From Streptomyces griseosporeus (GTDB taxonomy: Bacteria; Actinomycetota; Actinomycetes; Streptomycetales; Streptomycetaceae): a stretch of DNA of 64,000 bases. The stretch is taken from assembly GCF_014656055.1 (NCBI RefSeq), contig NZ_BNBR01000003.1, positions 680,482 to 744,481 on the forward strand, read 5' to 3'. This document shows, piece after piece, positions 28,826-38,600 of the stretch (position 1 is its first letter; each line of letters starts with the position of its first letter). Under the pieces are notes generated by a model. It had not been told where the DNA came from. It searched no databases and saw only the letters and a list, made by a program, of their open reading frames with translations. Made by a program: the position numbers and the translations under genes.

Positions 28826-30070
28826 TCACACGTCCAGGCCGCCGCCCGTGGACCCGGTGTCGCCGCCGCCGTCGCCGTCCCCGCTGTCGCCGGCGGAGTC
28901 GTCCGGCGGCGTGGTCGCGAGCCTCAGGGCGCGGCGGGCGTCGACGGCGGAGTCGGCCTCCAGGTGGTCCCAGCCGTTGCCGTAGTGGACGTAGAAGGTG
29001 TCGGAGTCCGCCGCGGAGGCGGCCTTCGCCCACTCCGCGCGCGCGGACTCCAGATCCTTCAGGTAGGCGTCCACGGGGGCCTGCGCCCCGGCCGGCCACG
29101 TGTGCCCGCGCAGCGCGGCGATCTGGGTGGCGAGGCTGTCGCGGACATCGCCGGCCCAGTCCTGATTGACCTTCAGGTCGTCCTCGGGGAAGGCCTCGGG
29201 CTCCTCCGTGAGGACGTCGTCGACGGCGTTGCCCGCCTTGAGGAAGGCGAGCTGGTCGCCGTCCAGGGTGGTCGCGTCGCTGCGCAGCGAGCCGGTCAGC
29301 GTCTTGCCCTCGTCGGTGTGGCCGAGGATGCAGGCGACGAGGCGGTCGCCGAAGTCCCAGGTGTCCGCGGTCGGGCCGATGTAGTACACGTCGATGTCGT
29401 CGGTCATGGCCCAGCTGTCCATGACGTAGTCGTTCACGTGCGGGTAGCAGGCGTACTCGGCGGCGTCGTCCACGGCGCTCTCGCCGGGGTAGGTGGAGCC
29501 GTCGCCCATCTCGAAGGTGTGGAACACCTCGCCGTCGTGCCTGCCGGAGCAGGGCACCTCGTCGACGTCGAACACGTCCTTCTCGGCCAGGCCGCCGGGC
29601 ATGTCGATGCACTGGCCCTTGGTCAGGTTCGCGTTGGCGCTGCCGCGGGCGCCCTCCTTGAAGCCCTCCCAGAAGTCCCCGGCGCCGCCCGTGGCGAGGA
29701 CCAGGACCCACAGGGCGAGCCCGACCGACGACAGCACGGACCCGGCGATCGCCATGCCCTTGCCGCGCTCGCCCTTCCTGCGGATCTGCACCAGCGCGAG
29801 CACGCCGAGCACCAGGCCGACGGCGGGCACGAAGCAGAGCAGGCCGAGGACGAGGGCGGCGATGGCGAGGCCGTTGACCGGCGCGGGCCGGTTGAACGGG
29901 CTGTAGCCCTGCCCCCAGGGCTGGTACGGCGACCCGTAAGGGCCCGGCATCTGGTACGGGCCCGGCGCCTGGTAGGGGCCCTGCGCCTGGTGAGGGTCCT
30001 GCGACGGCATGCCGTGGGGGCCCGGCGTGGACGGGGGCTGCGGGGGCCCGGGGGGCGGGGGTATGGACAC
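28826..30070 (-). CDS. DUF4190 membrane protein with extracytoplasmic septum-formation-like domain
   Basis: This 414-residue protein has a Pro/Gly/Tyr/Gln-rich N-terminal tail (residues 1-62), two membrane helices with the DUF4190 pattern (VNGLAIAALVLGLLCFVPAVG and MAIAGSVLSSVGLALWVLVLA) and an external domain of about 270 residues with conserved cysteines (KGQCIDMPG, EVPCSGRHDGEVFH, YACYPHV, ACILGH). The C-terminus is Gly/Asp-rich. The external domain resembles the septum-formation-family domain of actinobacterial DUF4190 proteins. The biochemical role is unknown. A GTG start is used with AGGAG 10 bp upstream. Confidence 0.83.
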   Translation of the reverse strand: MSIPPPPGPPQPPSTPGPHGMPSQDPHQAQGPYQAPGPYQMPGPYGSPYQPWGQGYSPFNRPAPVNGLAIAALVLGLLCFVPAVGLVLGVLALVQIRRKGERGKGMAIAGSVLSSVGLALWVLVLATGGAGDFWEGFKEGARGSANANLTKGQCIDMPGGLAEKDVFDVDEVPCSGRHDGEVFHTFEMGDGSTYPGESAVDDAAEYACYPHVNDYVMDSWAMTDDIDVYYIGPTADTWDFGDRLVACILGHTDEGKTLTGSLRSDATTLDGDQLAFLKAGNAVDDVLTEEPEAFPEDDLKVNQDWAGDVRDSLATQIAALRGHTWPAGAQAPVDAYLKDLESARAEWAKAASAADSDTFYVHYGNGWDHLEADSAVDARRALRLATTPPDDSAGDSGDGDGGGDTGSTGGGLDV

Positions 30071-30183
30071 GGGTGCCGTGCTCCTGGTTCGTACCGTGGG
30101 GCGGTCGGAAAATGCGGATGCGCCAGATGCGGGAACTGACGTACGACTGGGCGCATCGTAAGCGGGCGGGGAACGGGGGAGGA

Positions 30184-31383
30184 ATGCCGGTCACCAAGGA
30201 GACGGTCCGGGCCGTGAACCGGCTCGGGGCGCGCTGGGCGGGCGCGCTCGGGGAAAGTCCGGGCAACACCGTCTGCTCGGCGCTCGGCGTGTGGCCGCTG
30301 CTCGCCTTCCTGGCGGACGGCGCGCACGGGCCGGCGCGGGCCGAGCTGGCGGAGGGGGTCGGGCTGCCGGCGGGCGAAGCGGCCTCCGCGGCACGGGAGT
30401 TGCTGGCGGGCCTGCGCGCGATGCGGGGGCTGGACAGCGCGCTCGGCTTGTGGACCAAGCGGACGCTGGAGCTGCGGGAGGCGTGGGAGGCGGGGCTCCC
30501 GGTGGGGGCGCACGGCGTCCTCACGGGCGACGAGGACCGCGACCGCGGGGCGCTGGACGCGTGGGCGGCGCGGCACACGGGCGGGCTGGTCGAGGCCATG
30601 CCGGTGGTGCTGGAGAAGGACACCGAGCTGGTGCTGGCGAGCGCGCTGGCGTTGCGGACGCGGTGGCCGCGGCCGTTCGACGACTTCCCGCTGCGGGTGG
30701 GGCACGGGCCGTGGCAGGGCCGTACGCTGCTCGGCCTGGGCCGCAGGAGCACGCTGCTGGACCGGGTCGGCGTCGCGGACACGCCCGGCGGCCTGGTCAC
30801 CGGGCTGACGGTGCACGGCGGGAACGGCATCGACGTGCGGCTGCTGCTCGGGGAGGAGAGCATGACGCCGGGTCAGGTGCTCGCCGCGGGCGTCGGGATC
30901 GTCGCGGGCCGGCATCCGGTCCTGCCGGGGCCGCGGCTGCCGCTCGGGGAGGTGGGGCCGGGGCTGCGGGTGGTGCGGGAGCTGTCGCGGACGCCGGACC
31001 CGCCGGTGCTGGACGTGACGACGGTGGCGTACGACGTCGCCGCGTCGCACGATCTGCTGGCGCTGCACGAGGTGTTCGGGCTGACGGCCGCGCGCGACGA
31101 CAGCGTGGGCCACTTCTCCGGCATCAGCGGCAGCCTGCCGCTGGCCGTGAACTCCGCCCGGCAGGCGGCGGTCGCGCGGTTCGACGCGGAGGGGTTCCAG
31201 GCGGCGGCGGTGTCCTCGTTCGGCGTGGCGGGGGCGGGTGCGGTGCCGAGGCTGCGGTGGCGGACGACGCGCGTCGAGGCGGCGTTCGAGCGGCCGTTCG
31301 GGTTCCTTGCGGTGCACCGGCACAGTCGGGTGGCGCTGGCGGTGGGGTGGGTGGCGGAGCCGTCGCCGTTCTCCTGGGGGTGA
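30184..31383 (+). CDS. Serpin-family protein
   Basis: This protein of about 399 residues resembles serine protease inhibitors of the serpin superfamily. The start MPVTKETVRAVNRLGARWAG is followed by NTVCSALGVWPLLAFLADGA, which corresponds to the serpin helix-B region. The C-terminal FERPFGFLAVHRHSRVALAVGWV matches the conserved serpin strand region with the bacterial pattern. The reactive-centre loop should lie shortly before that (around residues 340-375) and is rich in Ala and Gly. No signal peptide is visible, suggesting an intracellular inhibitor. It is divergent from the DUF4190 gene and convergent with the SDR gene. Confidence 0.78.
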   Translation: MPVTKETVRAVNRLGARWAGALGESPGNTVCSALGVWPLLAFLADGAHGPARAELAEGVGLPAGEAASAARELLAGLRAMRGLDSALGLWTKRTLELREAWEAGLPVGAHGVLTGDEDRDRGALDAWAARHTGGLVEAMPVVLEKDTELVLASALALRTRWPRPFDDFPLRVGHGPWQGRTLLGLGRRSTLLDRVGVADTPGGLVTGLTVHGGNGIDVRLLLGEESMTPGQVLAAGVGIVAGRHPVLPGPRLPLGEVGPGLRVVRELSRTPDPPVLDVTTVAYDVAASHDLLALHEVFGLTAARDDSVGHFSGISGSLPLAVNSARQAAVARFDAEGFQAAAVSSFGVAGAGAVPRLRWRTTRVEAAFERPFGFLAVHRHSRVALAVGWVAEPSPFSWG

Positions 31384-31392
31384 GGGGCCGGG

Positions 31393-32223
31393 TCACTCGT
31401 CGAAGGCGGTGGCCCGGGCCTGCTTCTCCCAGACGGTGATCTCCGCGCGGACCTGGTCCAGGTGGCCGAGGACCGCGGAGACGCCGTCGTCGCCGAGGGG
31501 CAGGCGCAGCGGGGTCTCCTCGGCGTCGAGGGCCTGGAGGATGAGCGCGGCGGCCTTGGCGGGGTCGCCGGGCTGGCTGCCGTCGCCGCCCTCGACGAAG
31601 GCGCGGGTCTCGCTCACCTTCGGGTACAGGCCGCTGTCGGCGCTCGCTCCGGCCCGGTTGCCCGCGAACAGGGAGGTGCGGAAGGCGCCCGGCTCGACGA
31701 TCAGCACCTTCACGCCGTACTCGCGCACCTCGTCGGCGAGCCCCTCGGACAGGCCCTCCAGCGCGAACTTGGTGCCGCTGTAGGCGGAGAACCCGGCGAA
31801 GGACATCTGGCCGCCCATGCTGCTCATCTGCACGACCGCGCCCGAGCGCCGCTCGCGCATGTGCGGCAGCACCGCGCGGGTGAGGGCGGCCGGACCGAAG
31901 ACGTGCAGTTCGAACAGCTCCCGCAGCTCGGTCTCGGTGGTCTCCTCGAAAGCGCCCACATGGGTGCGCCCGGCGTTGTTCACCAGCACGTCGATCCGCC
32001 CGTGCCGGGCGAGCACGTCGGCCACCGCCTGCCCGGCCGCGGTGGTGTCGGCCACGTCCAGGCGCAGCGCCTCCACCTGGTCGGGGTGCGCGGCGACCAA
32101 GTCGTCCAGGGTCTCGGGCCGCCGTACGGCCCCCACGACGACGTCCCCGGCGGCGACGGCCGCCTCGGTGATCGCCCGTCCGAAACCGCTGTTGGCGCCG
32201 GTGACCAGCCACACCTTGTTCAT
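31393..32223 (-). CDS. Short-chain dehydrogenase/reductase
   Basis: This 276-residue NAD(P)-dependent oxidoreductase has the Rossmann motif TGANSGFG at residues 8-15, NNAG near residue 88, the catalytic serine in SSMGG near 136 and the YSGTK pair. The length and motif spacing are those of classical SDRs. The start at 32223 has a GGAGCGG site. It is divergent from a LysR regulator with a 114-bp gap, so regulation by that protein is likely. The substrate is not evident. Confidence 0.92.
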   Translation of the reverse strand: MNKVWLVTGANSGFGRAITEAAVAAGDVVVGAVRRPETLDDLVAAHPDQVEALRLDVADTTAAGQAVADVLARHGRIDVLVNNAGRTHVGAFEETTETELRELFELHVFGPAALTRAVLPHMRERRSGAVVQMSSMGGQMSFAGFSAYSGTKFALEGLSEGLADEVREYGVKVLIVEPGAFRTSLFAGNRAGASADSGLYPKVSETRAFVEGGDGSQPGDPAKAAALILQALDAEETPLRLPLGDDGVSAVLGHLDQVRAEITVWEKQARATAFDE

Positions 32224-32318
32224 GTCCGCTCCTGCTTCGTCCGGTTCGTTCGTTCCTCGTGTGTCCTGCGTGAACCACCCTGCCGTCCGGGGCCGTTGAC
32301 CGTCCAAGATCTGTCGTG

Positions 32319-32333
32319 ATAGCCGATGGTTAT
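32319..32333. promoter_or_regulatory. Putative LysR operator (T-N11-A palindrome)
   Basis: ATAGCCGATGGTTAT is a near-perfect dyad (one mismatch) fitting the T-N11-A consensus of LysR boxes. It lies between the divergent SDR and LysR genes and overlaps two possible upstream ATG codons of the lysR gene, favouring the start at 32338. Confidence 0.6.
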
Positions 32334-32337
32334 GACC

Positions 32338-33237
32338 ATGGACGTCCATGTGCGGGACCTGCGCTACTTCGTCGCGGTGGCCGAGGAACTGCACTTCACG
32401 CGCGCGGCGGAGCTGCTGTACGTCTCCCAGCCCGCACTGAGCAAGCAGATCCGGGCGCTGGAGAAGCAGCTGGGCGCGCCGGTGTTCGACCGGGACCGGC
32501 ACGGCGTACGGCTCACCCCGGCGGGCGAGGCGCTGCTGCCGCACGCGCGGCGGGTGCTGGAGGCGTGGCAGGAGGGGGCGGCGGCGGTGGAGCGGGCGCG
32601 GGCGGCGCAGCGCGGCACGCTCGCCGTGGGCATGAGCACCAGCCCCGGCCGCGGCGGCCTCCTCCCGGCGATCCGCTCCCGCTTCACGGCGGCCCACCCG
32701 CACACGACGGTCCGGCTGCGGCAGGTCGGCTGGGACGACCCCACTGCGGGCCTCGCGGACGGCACCTCGGACGTGGCGTTCGTGTGGCTGCCGCTGCCCG
32801 ACGAGGGCCGCTACGACTGGACGGTGGTCGCCGAGGAGCCCCGCCTGGTCGCGCTGCCCGAGGACCATCCGCTGGCCCGGCGGGAGGAGATCGCCTTCGC
32901 CGACCTGCTGGACGAGCCGTTCCTCGCGCTGCCGGAGACGGCCGGGGTGCTGCGCGACCACTGGCTCGCCCTGGACCACCGCGCCGGACGCCCGGCCCGC
33001 GTCGGCGCGGAGATCGCCGGCACGGAGGAGACGTACGAGGCCCTCGTCGCCGGCCTCGGCGTCTGCCTGGTCGCCGAGGGCAACGCCCCGCTGATCACCC
33101 TCGGCGGCGTGACCACCCGCCCGGTACGGGACCTCGCGCCGAGCCGGTACGTCCTGGCCTGGCGCCGGGAGGACGGGGACCGGCCGCTGGTGCGCGGGTA
33201 CGCGCGCGCGTGCCGGGAGGTGCGAGGGGTCGAGTAG
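32338..33237 (+). CDS. LysR-family transcriptional regulator
   Basis: This protein of about 299 residues has an N-terminal LysR helix-turn-helix (residues 5-65; LRYFVAVAEELHFTRAAELL, VSQPALSKQIRALEKQLG) and a C-terminal inducer-binding domain. Three in-frame ATG codons occur at 32326, 32332 and 32338. The last is chosen because it gives the normal MDVHVRDLRYF opening and leaves the T-N11-A dyad upstream rather than inside the gene. It is divergent from an SDR gene, the usual layout of a LysR-controlled target. The inducer is unknown. Confidence 0.9.
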   Translation: MDVHVRDLRYFVAVAEELHFTRAAELLYVSQPALSKQIRALEKQLGAPVFDRDRHGVRLTPAGEALLPHARRVLEAWQEGAAAVERARAAQRGTLAVGMSTSPGRGGLLPAIRSRFTAAHPHTTVRLRQVGWDDPTAGLADGTSDVAFVWLPLPDEGRYDWTVVAEEPRLVALPEDHPLARREEIAFADLLDEPFLALPETAGVLRDHWLALDHRAGRPARVGAEIAGTEETYEALVAGLGVCLVAEGNAPLITLGGVTTRPVRDLAPSRYVLAWRREDGDRPLVRGYARACREVRGVE

Positions 33238-33255
33238 CGCGGGCAGGTGGGGATT

Positions 33256-35421
33256 TCAGGCCTCCACCGCCCCGTCGGCGGGCTCCGCGGCCAGCCCCAG
33301 GCGCGCCTGCTCCTCCGCCACGATCCGCCGGGCCAGCGTGACGTCCGAGATGTCGACGGCGTCCGGGGTCGACTCGGCGACCGCGCTGCGGCGGGCGTAG
33401 GCGTCGAAGAGGCGGTCCTTGGTCTGCGACCGCTCCACCAGGCGTTCGTCCAGGCCGCCGGTGGTGAGCAGGCGGTGCACCTGGACGGGGCGGACCTGGC
33501 CCATGCGGTGGGCGCGGGCCACGGCCTGCCGCTCGACGGTCGGCTTGAGCTGCGGCTCGCACAGGATCACCACCGACGCCACCTGGAGGTTGAGCCCGAT
33601 GCCGCCCGCCTCGATCTGGGCGAGCAGCACCGCGTGCCCGGGCGCGGCGGTGAACCCGTCCACGATCTGCTGGCGCCGCTCGGGCGGCAGCCCGCCGCCG
33701 AGCGGCCCGTGCACCTCGCCCAGCGCCTCCGCGACGGCGCCGAGGACCTCGCGGAAGGCGGAGAACACGACGGCCTTCAGGCCGTTCTCGGCGGCCTCGC
33801 GGACCAGTTCGCGCAGCCGCCCCAGCTTCGCCGACTGCTGCGGACGCGCGTACGCGGCCCGGCGCATCGCCATGAAGTTGCCGCTGCGCACCGCCTCCGC
33901 GTACGCCTGCGCGTCGGCGCGGCTCGGCTCCTCCCACTCGTCGGTGTGCTGGAGGGCGGGCAGTTCGCTGAGCACGTCCCGCTGGTTGCGGCGCAGGTAG
34001 ACGGGCGCGACTGCCCTGCGGAACGCCTTCGAGCCGTGCGCCGCCTCCTCGGTGCCGACCAGCCGGGCGAAGTCCGGCCGCAGGATGCCCACCAGGTTGC
34101 GGAACTCGGCGACCCGGTTCTCCATGGGCGTACCGGTGAGGAAGAGGACGTGCGCGCAGCGTTCGGCCCAGGACCGCACGGCGATCGTGCGCAGGGCCGC
34201 CGGGTTCTTGACGTAGTGCGCCTCGTCGACGACGAGCATGCCCAGCTCGCCGCCGCCCGGCGTGGGGAACCCGCGCAGCGCGTCGAAGGTGGTGACGGCG
34301 ACGCCACCGCCGCCCTTCCAGTCGGCGAACGCGGCCTGCCGGCCGGGCCCGTGCAGCGGTACGGGACGCAGGGTGCTGCGGGTGGCGATCTCCCGCGTCC
34401 AGTTGATCAGCACGCTCGCCGGGCACACCACCATGAAGTGGCTCTGCCCCTCCGCCGCGAGGTGCGCGAGGACGGCGACGGCCTGCACGGTCTTGCCGAG
34501 CCCCATCTCGTCGCCGAGCAGCACCCGCCGCTGGGCGAGCGCGAACCGCGCCCCGAACGACTGGTAGCCGCGCAGCGACACCAGGAGGTGCGTGTCCTCC
34601 AGCCGCTGCTCGCGGACCCGCCCGGCCACCTCGTCGGGCAGATGGCCCTCGGCGGCCGCGGCGTCCGGGCCGTGGTCGGCGATGTCCGCGAGGAGGCCGT
34701 AGTAGTCGGCGGCGCGCCGCTCGAAGTCCACCCAGGCGGCGAGGTCGTTCTCCGGGCGGCGCAGCAGGTCCACGCTGGCCTGCGCGAACCGCTCCGGTAC
34801 GCCGTCGCCCTCCGCCTCCTCGACCAGCGTCCGCAGTTCCGCCACGGCGGCCAGCGCGCGCCGGCGTGCCTCTCGGCCGGCGAGCAGCATCCGCCAGCGT
34901 CCGGTGGCGGGGCGGGCGCCGTCGAGCAGCGGGGCCATCCGGTCCGCGAGCGCCCGGCCCGCCTCGGCCGCGCGCCGCGCCTGCGGTCCGGCCTCGACCA
35001 GCACGTGCAGGGCGACGACGAGCGCGGTGCCGCGCGGCTCGGGCCGGTCGACGTCCAGGCGTACGCCGACGTACTCCTCCACGGCCTCCGCGAGCTGCCG
35101 GGCCGCCGCGACGACCTGGTCGGCGGTGCGCCGGCCGACGCCCGGGGTCTGCCGCAGCCGGTAACTCCCGGCGCCCAGCACGTCCTGGACGGTCCGGAAG
35201 CCGCCCGCCTCCAGCTCGTCCAGCCGCAGCCGGCCCTCGGTGACGTCCCTGAGCCGGGCCACGGGCAGGCGCTCCAGCTCCTGCCGGACCAGCTCCTCGT
35301 GCAGTGGCCGCAGGGCCTCCCGTACGGCGGTCACGGCCCGTTCGTGGTCCTCGGCGACCTGTCCCGCCGCCTCGGCCAGCCGCGCCCCCCGCGCCACGAC
35401 CTCCCGCTCCGCCCGGCCCAT
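33256..35421 (-). CDS. SNF2-family DEAD/DEAH-box ATPase
   Basis: This 721-residue protein is a SWI2/SNF2-type DNA translocase. An N-terminal helix-hairpin-helix-like segment (about residues 70-110, GSYRLRQTPGVGRRTADQVV) precedes the two RecA-like domains. Motif I is GDEMGLGKT, motif II is VDEAHYVKN, and the SNF2 segments FLTGTPMENR and RAHRMGQ are clear, with the C-terminal helicase domain near KAVVFSAFREV. It likely remodels protein-DNA complexes or helps repair; partners are not evident. It is divergent from the DUF4132 gene with a 193-bp gap. Confidence 0.93.
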   Translation of the reverse strand: MGRAEREVVARGARLAEAAGQVAEDHERAVTAVREALRPLHEELVRQELERLPVARLRDVTEGRLRLDELEAGGFRTVQDVLGAGSYRLRQTPGVGRRTADQVVAAARQLAEAVEEYVGVRLDVDRPEPRGTALVVALHVLVEAGPQARRAAEAGRALADRMAPLLDGARPATGRWRMLLAGREARRRALAAVAELRTLVEEAEGDGVPERFAQASVDLLRRPENDLAAWVDFERRAADYYGLLADIADHGPDAAAAEGHLPDEVAGRVREQRLEDTHLLVSLRGYQSFGARFALAQRRVLLGDEMGLGKTVQAVAVLAHLAAEGQSHFMVVCPASVLINWTREIATRSTLRPVPLHGPGRQAAFADWKGGGGVAVTTFDALRGFPTPGGGELGMLVVDEAHYVKNPAALRTIAVRSWAERCAHVLFLTGTPMENRVAEFRNLVGILRPDFARLVGTEEAAHGSKAFRRAVAPVYLRRNQRDVLSELPALQHTDEWEEPSRADAQAYAEAVRSGNFMAMRRAAYARPQQSAKLGRLRELVREAAENGLKAVVFSAFREVLGAVAEALGEVHGPLGGGLPPERRQQIVDGFTAAPGHAVLLAQIEAGGIGLNLQVASVVILCEPQLKPTVERQAVARAHRMGQVRPVQVHRLLTTGGLDERLVERSQTKDRLFDAYARRSAVAESTPDAVDISDVTLARRIVAEEQARLGLAAEPADGAVEA

Positions 35422-35614
35422 CCCGCCCCCTTCGCGTCGTGCTCAGGGCATGGTGCCACTGCGGGGGCGGGCGCGCTGGCAGCCCTGGTGCGGGGGGCGT
35501 TGTCAGTGGTGGCGGTTAACGTTCTCGGCATCTGATCGAGCGATCGTCCGGCCGGGGGGCCGGTGATCGGTGCTGCGTGGGATCCGGCCCGGCCGGGTCG
35601 GTGGAGGAGGGGCC

Positions 35615-38600
35615 GTGCGGGGTGGGGCGTCGACCGGCGAGCAGCGGGCGGACGGGCAGGCCGTCGTCCTGCCCGACGAGGACGCCTTCCGGATGCCGGA
35701 GGCGTGGCGGCGGCTGGTGCTGCCGCGGCGCGGCGGCATCGAGCGGCCGGTCCCGCCCCTCCACCCGGAGGCGCAGGCGGTGGAGGCGCGGCGGGTGAAG
35801 GAGGAGGCCGGCTGGATCGAGGCCATGCTCACCGCGCCCAAGAGCCACCCCCGGCTCGTCCAGGCGACCAGGGACCACCTGAACGGCAGTCAGAATCCGC
35901 TCGGCGCGGCCGCGCTGGGTCACCTGATCTTCCACTACCGCCACCCGGACGGCATCTTCGTCGACGCCTGGGTGCGCGCGCACGGCCTGCCCTTCGCCGC
36001 CCGCGCGGTGGTCGACTTCTTCGGTGTCGAGCCGCACTACATCCAGTACGGCAGCCGCCGCGACGACCCCTGGCTGGGCTTCCTGCCCGGGAACGGCGTC
36101 GGCACCGGCTGGGCGCGCACGAAGTTCGCCGACCGGATGCGCGCCCTGCTGGCCGTGGCCGGCGAGGACGACTACCGGCGCGCCGTCGAGGCCCTGGCCG
36201 CCTGCCGCACCGACGTACGCCGCCGGGTCGTCGTGTCGTACCTGGTGCCCGGCGAGCGGGCGTGGGCCGAGGAGTGCTGCGCCGAGGCCGACGGGGCCGA
36301 CGGGTCGCTGCGCGCGATGCTGCTGTGCTCGCTCGGCTCCCCCGACCAGCTGCGCCACTTCGGCGACCGGGCCGGCCTCGGCTGGGACGGCTGGTCGCCG
36401 GTGCTGATCGCCACCCTCGCCGAGAGCACCGGCGCGGCCTTCGCCCGGTTCCTGGAGGAGCCCCTGGACCGGGCCTACAACTCCGATGTGACCCGGACGT
36501 ACGCGAGCGCCCTGGTGGAGCTGCCGTCGGACGAGGCGTTCCGGATCCTGCTGGATCGCTCCGCCGGCAAGGTCGCCGGCAAGCACATCCGTCCGCACCT
36601 GCTGGAGGCGATGCGGCGCTACCCGGTGCGCACGCTGCGGCTGCTGGGTGCGGCGGCGACGGGCTCCGGCAAGAACGCCTCGCTCGCCGGGCAGTTGCTC
36701 ACCTCGCACGTCGCCGCGCACCCCGAGGTGGCCGAGGCCGCCCTGCCCGGCCTCCCGGCGCGGGTCGCCGCCTTCGTGGCGCCGTTGCTGACGCGGGCCG
36801 GCCGGGTCCCCGACGCCCCCGCCGAGGCGCTGCCCGCGCTGCTGGTGAGCCCGCCGTGGACGCGGAAGCGCAAGGCGGTCAAGCCGCGGGTGGCGGCCGA
36901 GGTGCCGGTGGCTCCGGAGCCGGCGATCGCGTGGCGGCCGGGCGAGCGGGAGAGCTGGGCCAAGGCCGGTGCGGCGTACACCGCTTGGCGGGACGGCGGT
37001 GACTGGTCGCGGCAGATCGACCATCTGCGCCGGACCGGCGAGCTGGAGAGCTGGTGGCATGTGCGGCTGTTCGTCGACGGCCCCGAGGACGTCGTACGGC
37101 CGCTGCTCGCCGACTGCGACCCGGAGGACTACTGGGACGGCGAGGAGCAGCTGAAGCCGGTCGCCGCCCGGCACGGTCTGGCCGCGCTGCCCCTGATGCG
37201 GCGCGCCGCCACCCGGCACCCGAGCACGCTGGGGCGGCTGCTCCTGCCGTACCGCAGCGCCGAGGTCGCCGAGCTGGTGTGCGACTGGCTGGCCCGGCTG
37301 AAGGCGGCCGACGCGACGGCCCGCGCCTGGCTGACCCGGCACGGCCTGGACGCCGTACCGTTCCTCGCCCCGCACGCGGTGGGCCCGGCCGGCCCCGTCC
37401 GACGCGGGGCGGAGAAGGCACTGCGACTGCTGGCGGACGCGCACGGGGTGGAGGCGGTGGTCGCGGCCGTGCCCGGGCGCGAACCGGGGACGGCAGCCGT
37501 CGCCGGGGGCGGAGTGGAGGCGGCGGGGGGCGCCGGGGGCCGGGCGGAGGCCACGGGCAGTGCCGGGGGCCGGGCGGAGGCCACGGGCAGCGCCGGGGGC
37601 GGGTCGGAGGCCGCGGGCATCGCCGGGGGCGGGTCGGAGGCCGGTTACCTCGCCGGCGGCGGGGCGGAGGGCACGGCCGTCACCGGCGGCGGGGTGAAGA
37701 CCACGGGCATGGCCGGCAGCGGTCCGAACTCCGCGGGCGGTGCCGGGGGCCGGGCGGAGGCCGTCGGTATCGTCGCGGCGATGCTGGCCGTCGACCCGTT
37801 GGTCAGTGCCCTGCCCGCGCGTGTGCCGGCGGTCGTGCCGTGGGCCGAACCGGCGTTGTTGCCGCAGATCCTGCTCGCCGGGGGCGGTGCGCTGCCCGCT
37901 GAGGCGTTGCGGCATGTGCTGACGGTCCTCGCGCTGTCCAAGCCCGGCGACGTCTATCCGGGCCTGGAAGTGCTCACCGCGCACTGCACGGCGGACTCCC
38001 TCGCCGCCTTCGCCTGGGGTCTGTTCGAGCAGTGGCGGCTGGTCGGGATGCCGCCCAAGGAGAGCTGGGCGCTGCACGCCCTCGGGTGGCTCGGCGACGA
38101 CGACACCGTGCGCCGGCTCACGCCCGTCCTGCGGGCCTGGCCCGGCGAGGGCGCCCACCACCGCGCCGTCGAGGGGCTGGCCGTCCTCGCGGAGATCGGC
38201 ACCGAGGTGGCGCTGACGCACCTGCACGGCATCTCCCAGCGCGTGCCGTTCAAGGCGCTCAAGCAGCGCGCGCGGGAGAAGATCGCCGAGGTCGCCGAGG
38301 GCCTGGGCCTGACCGGCGAGCAGCTCGGCGACCGGCTGGTGCCCGACCTCGGCCTGGACGCCGACGGCAGCACGGTCATCGACTACGGGCCCCGGCAGTT
38401 CAGGGTCGGTTTCGACGAGCAGCTGCGGCCCTGCGTCCGTGACGCCGACGGCCGGCAGCGCAAGGCACTCCCCGCGCCCGGCGCGAAGGACGACCCGGAG
38501 CTGGCGCCCGCGGAGCGCAAGCGGTTCGCCGCGCTGAAGAAGGACGTCCGCGCGGTCGGAGCCGAGCAGGTGCGGCGGCTGGAGGCGGCGATGGTGGCTC

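Noticed and set aside
37501..37770. CRISPR array
   Set aside because: The 30-bp units are contiguous with no spacers, lie in frame inside a protein gene and there are no cas genes nearby.
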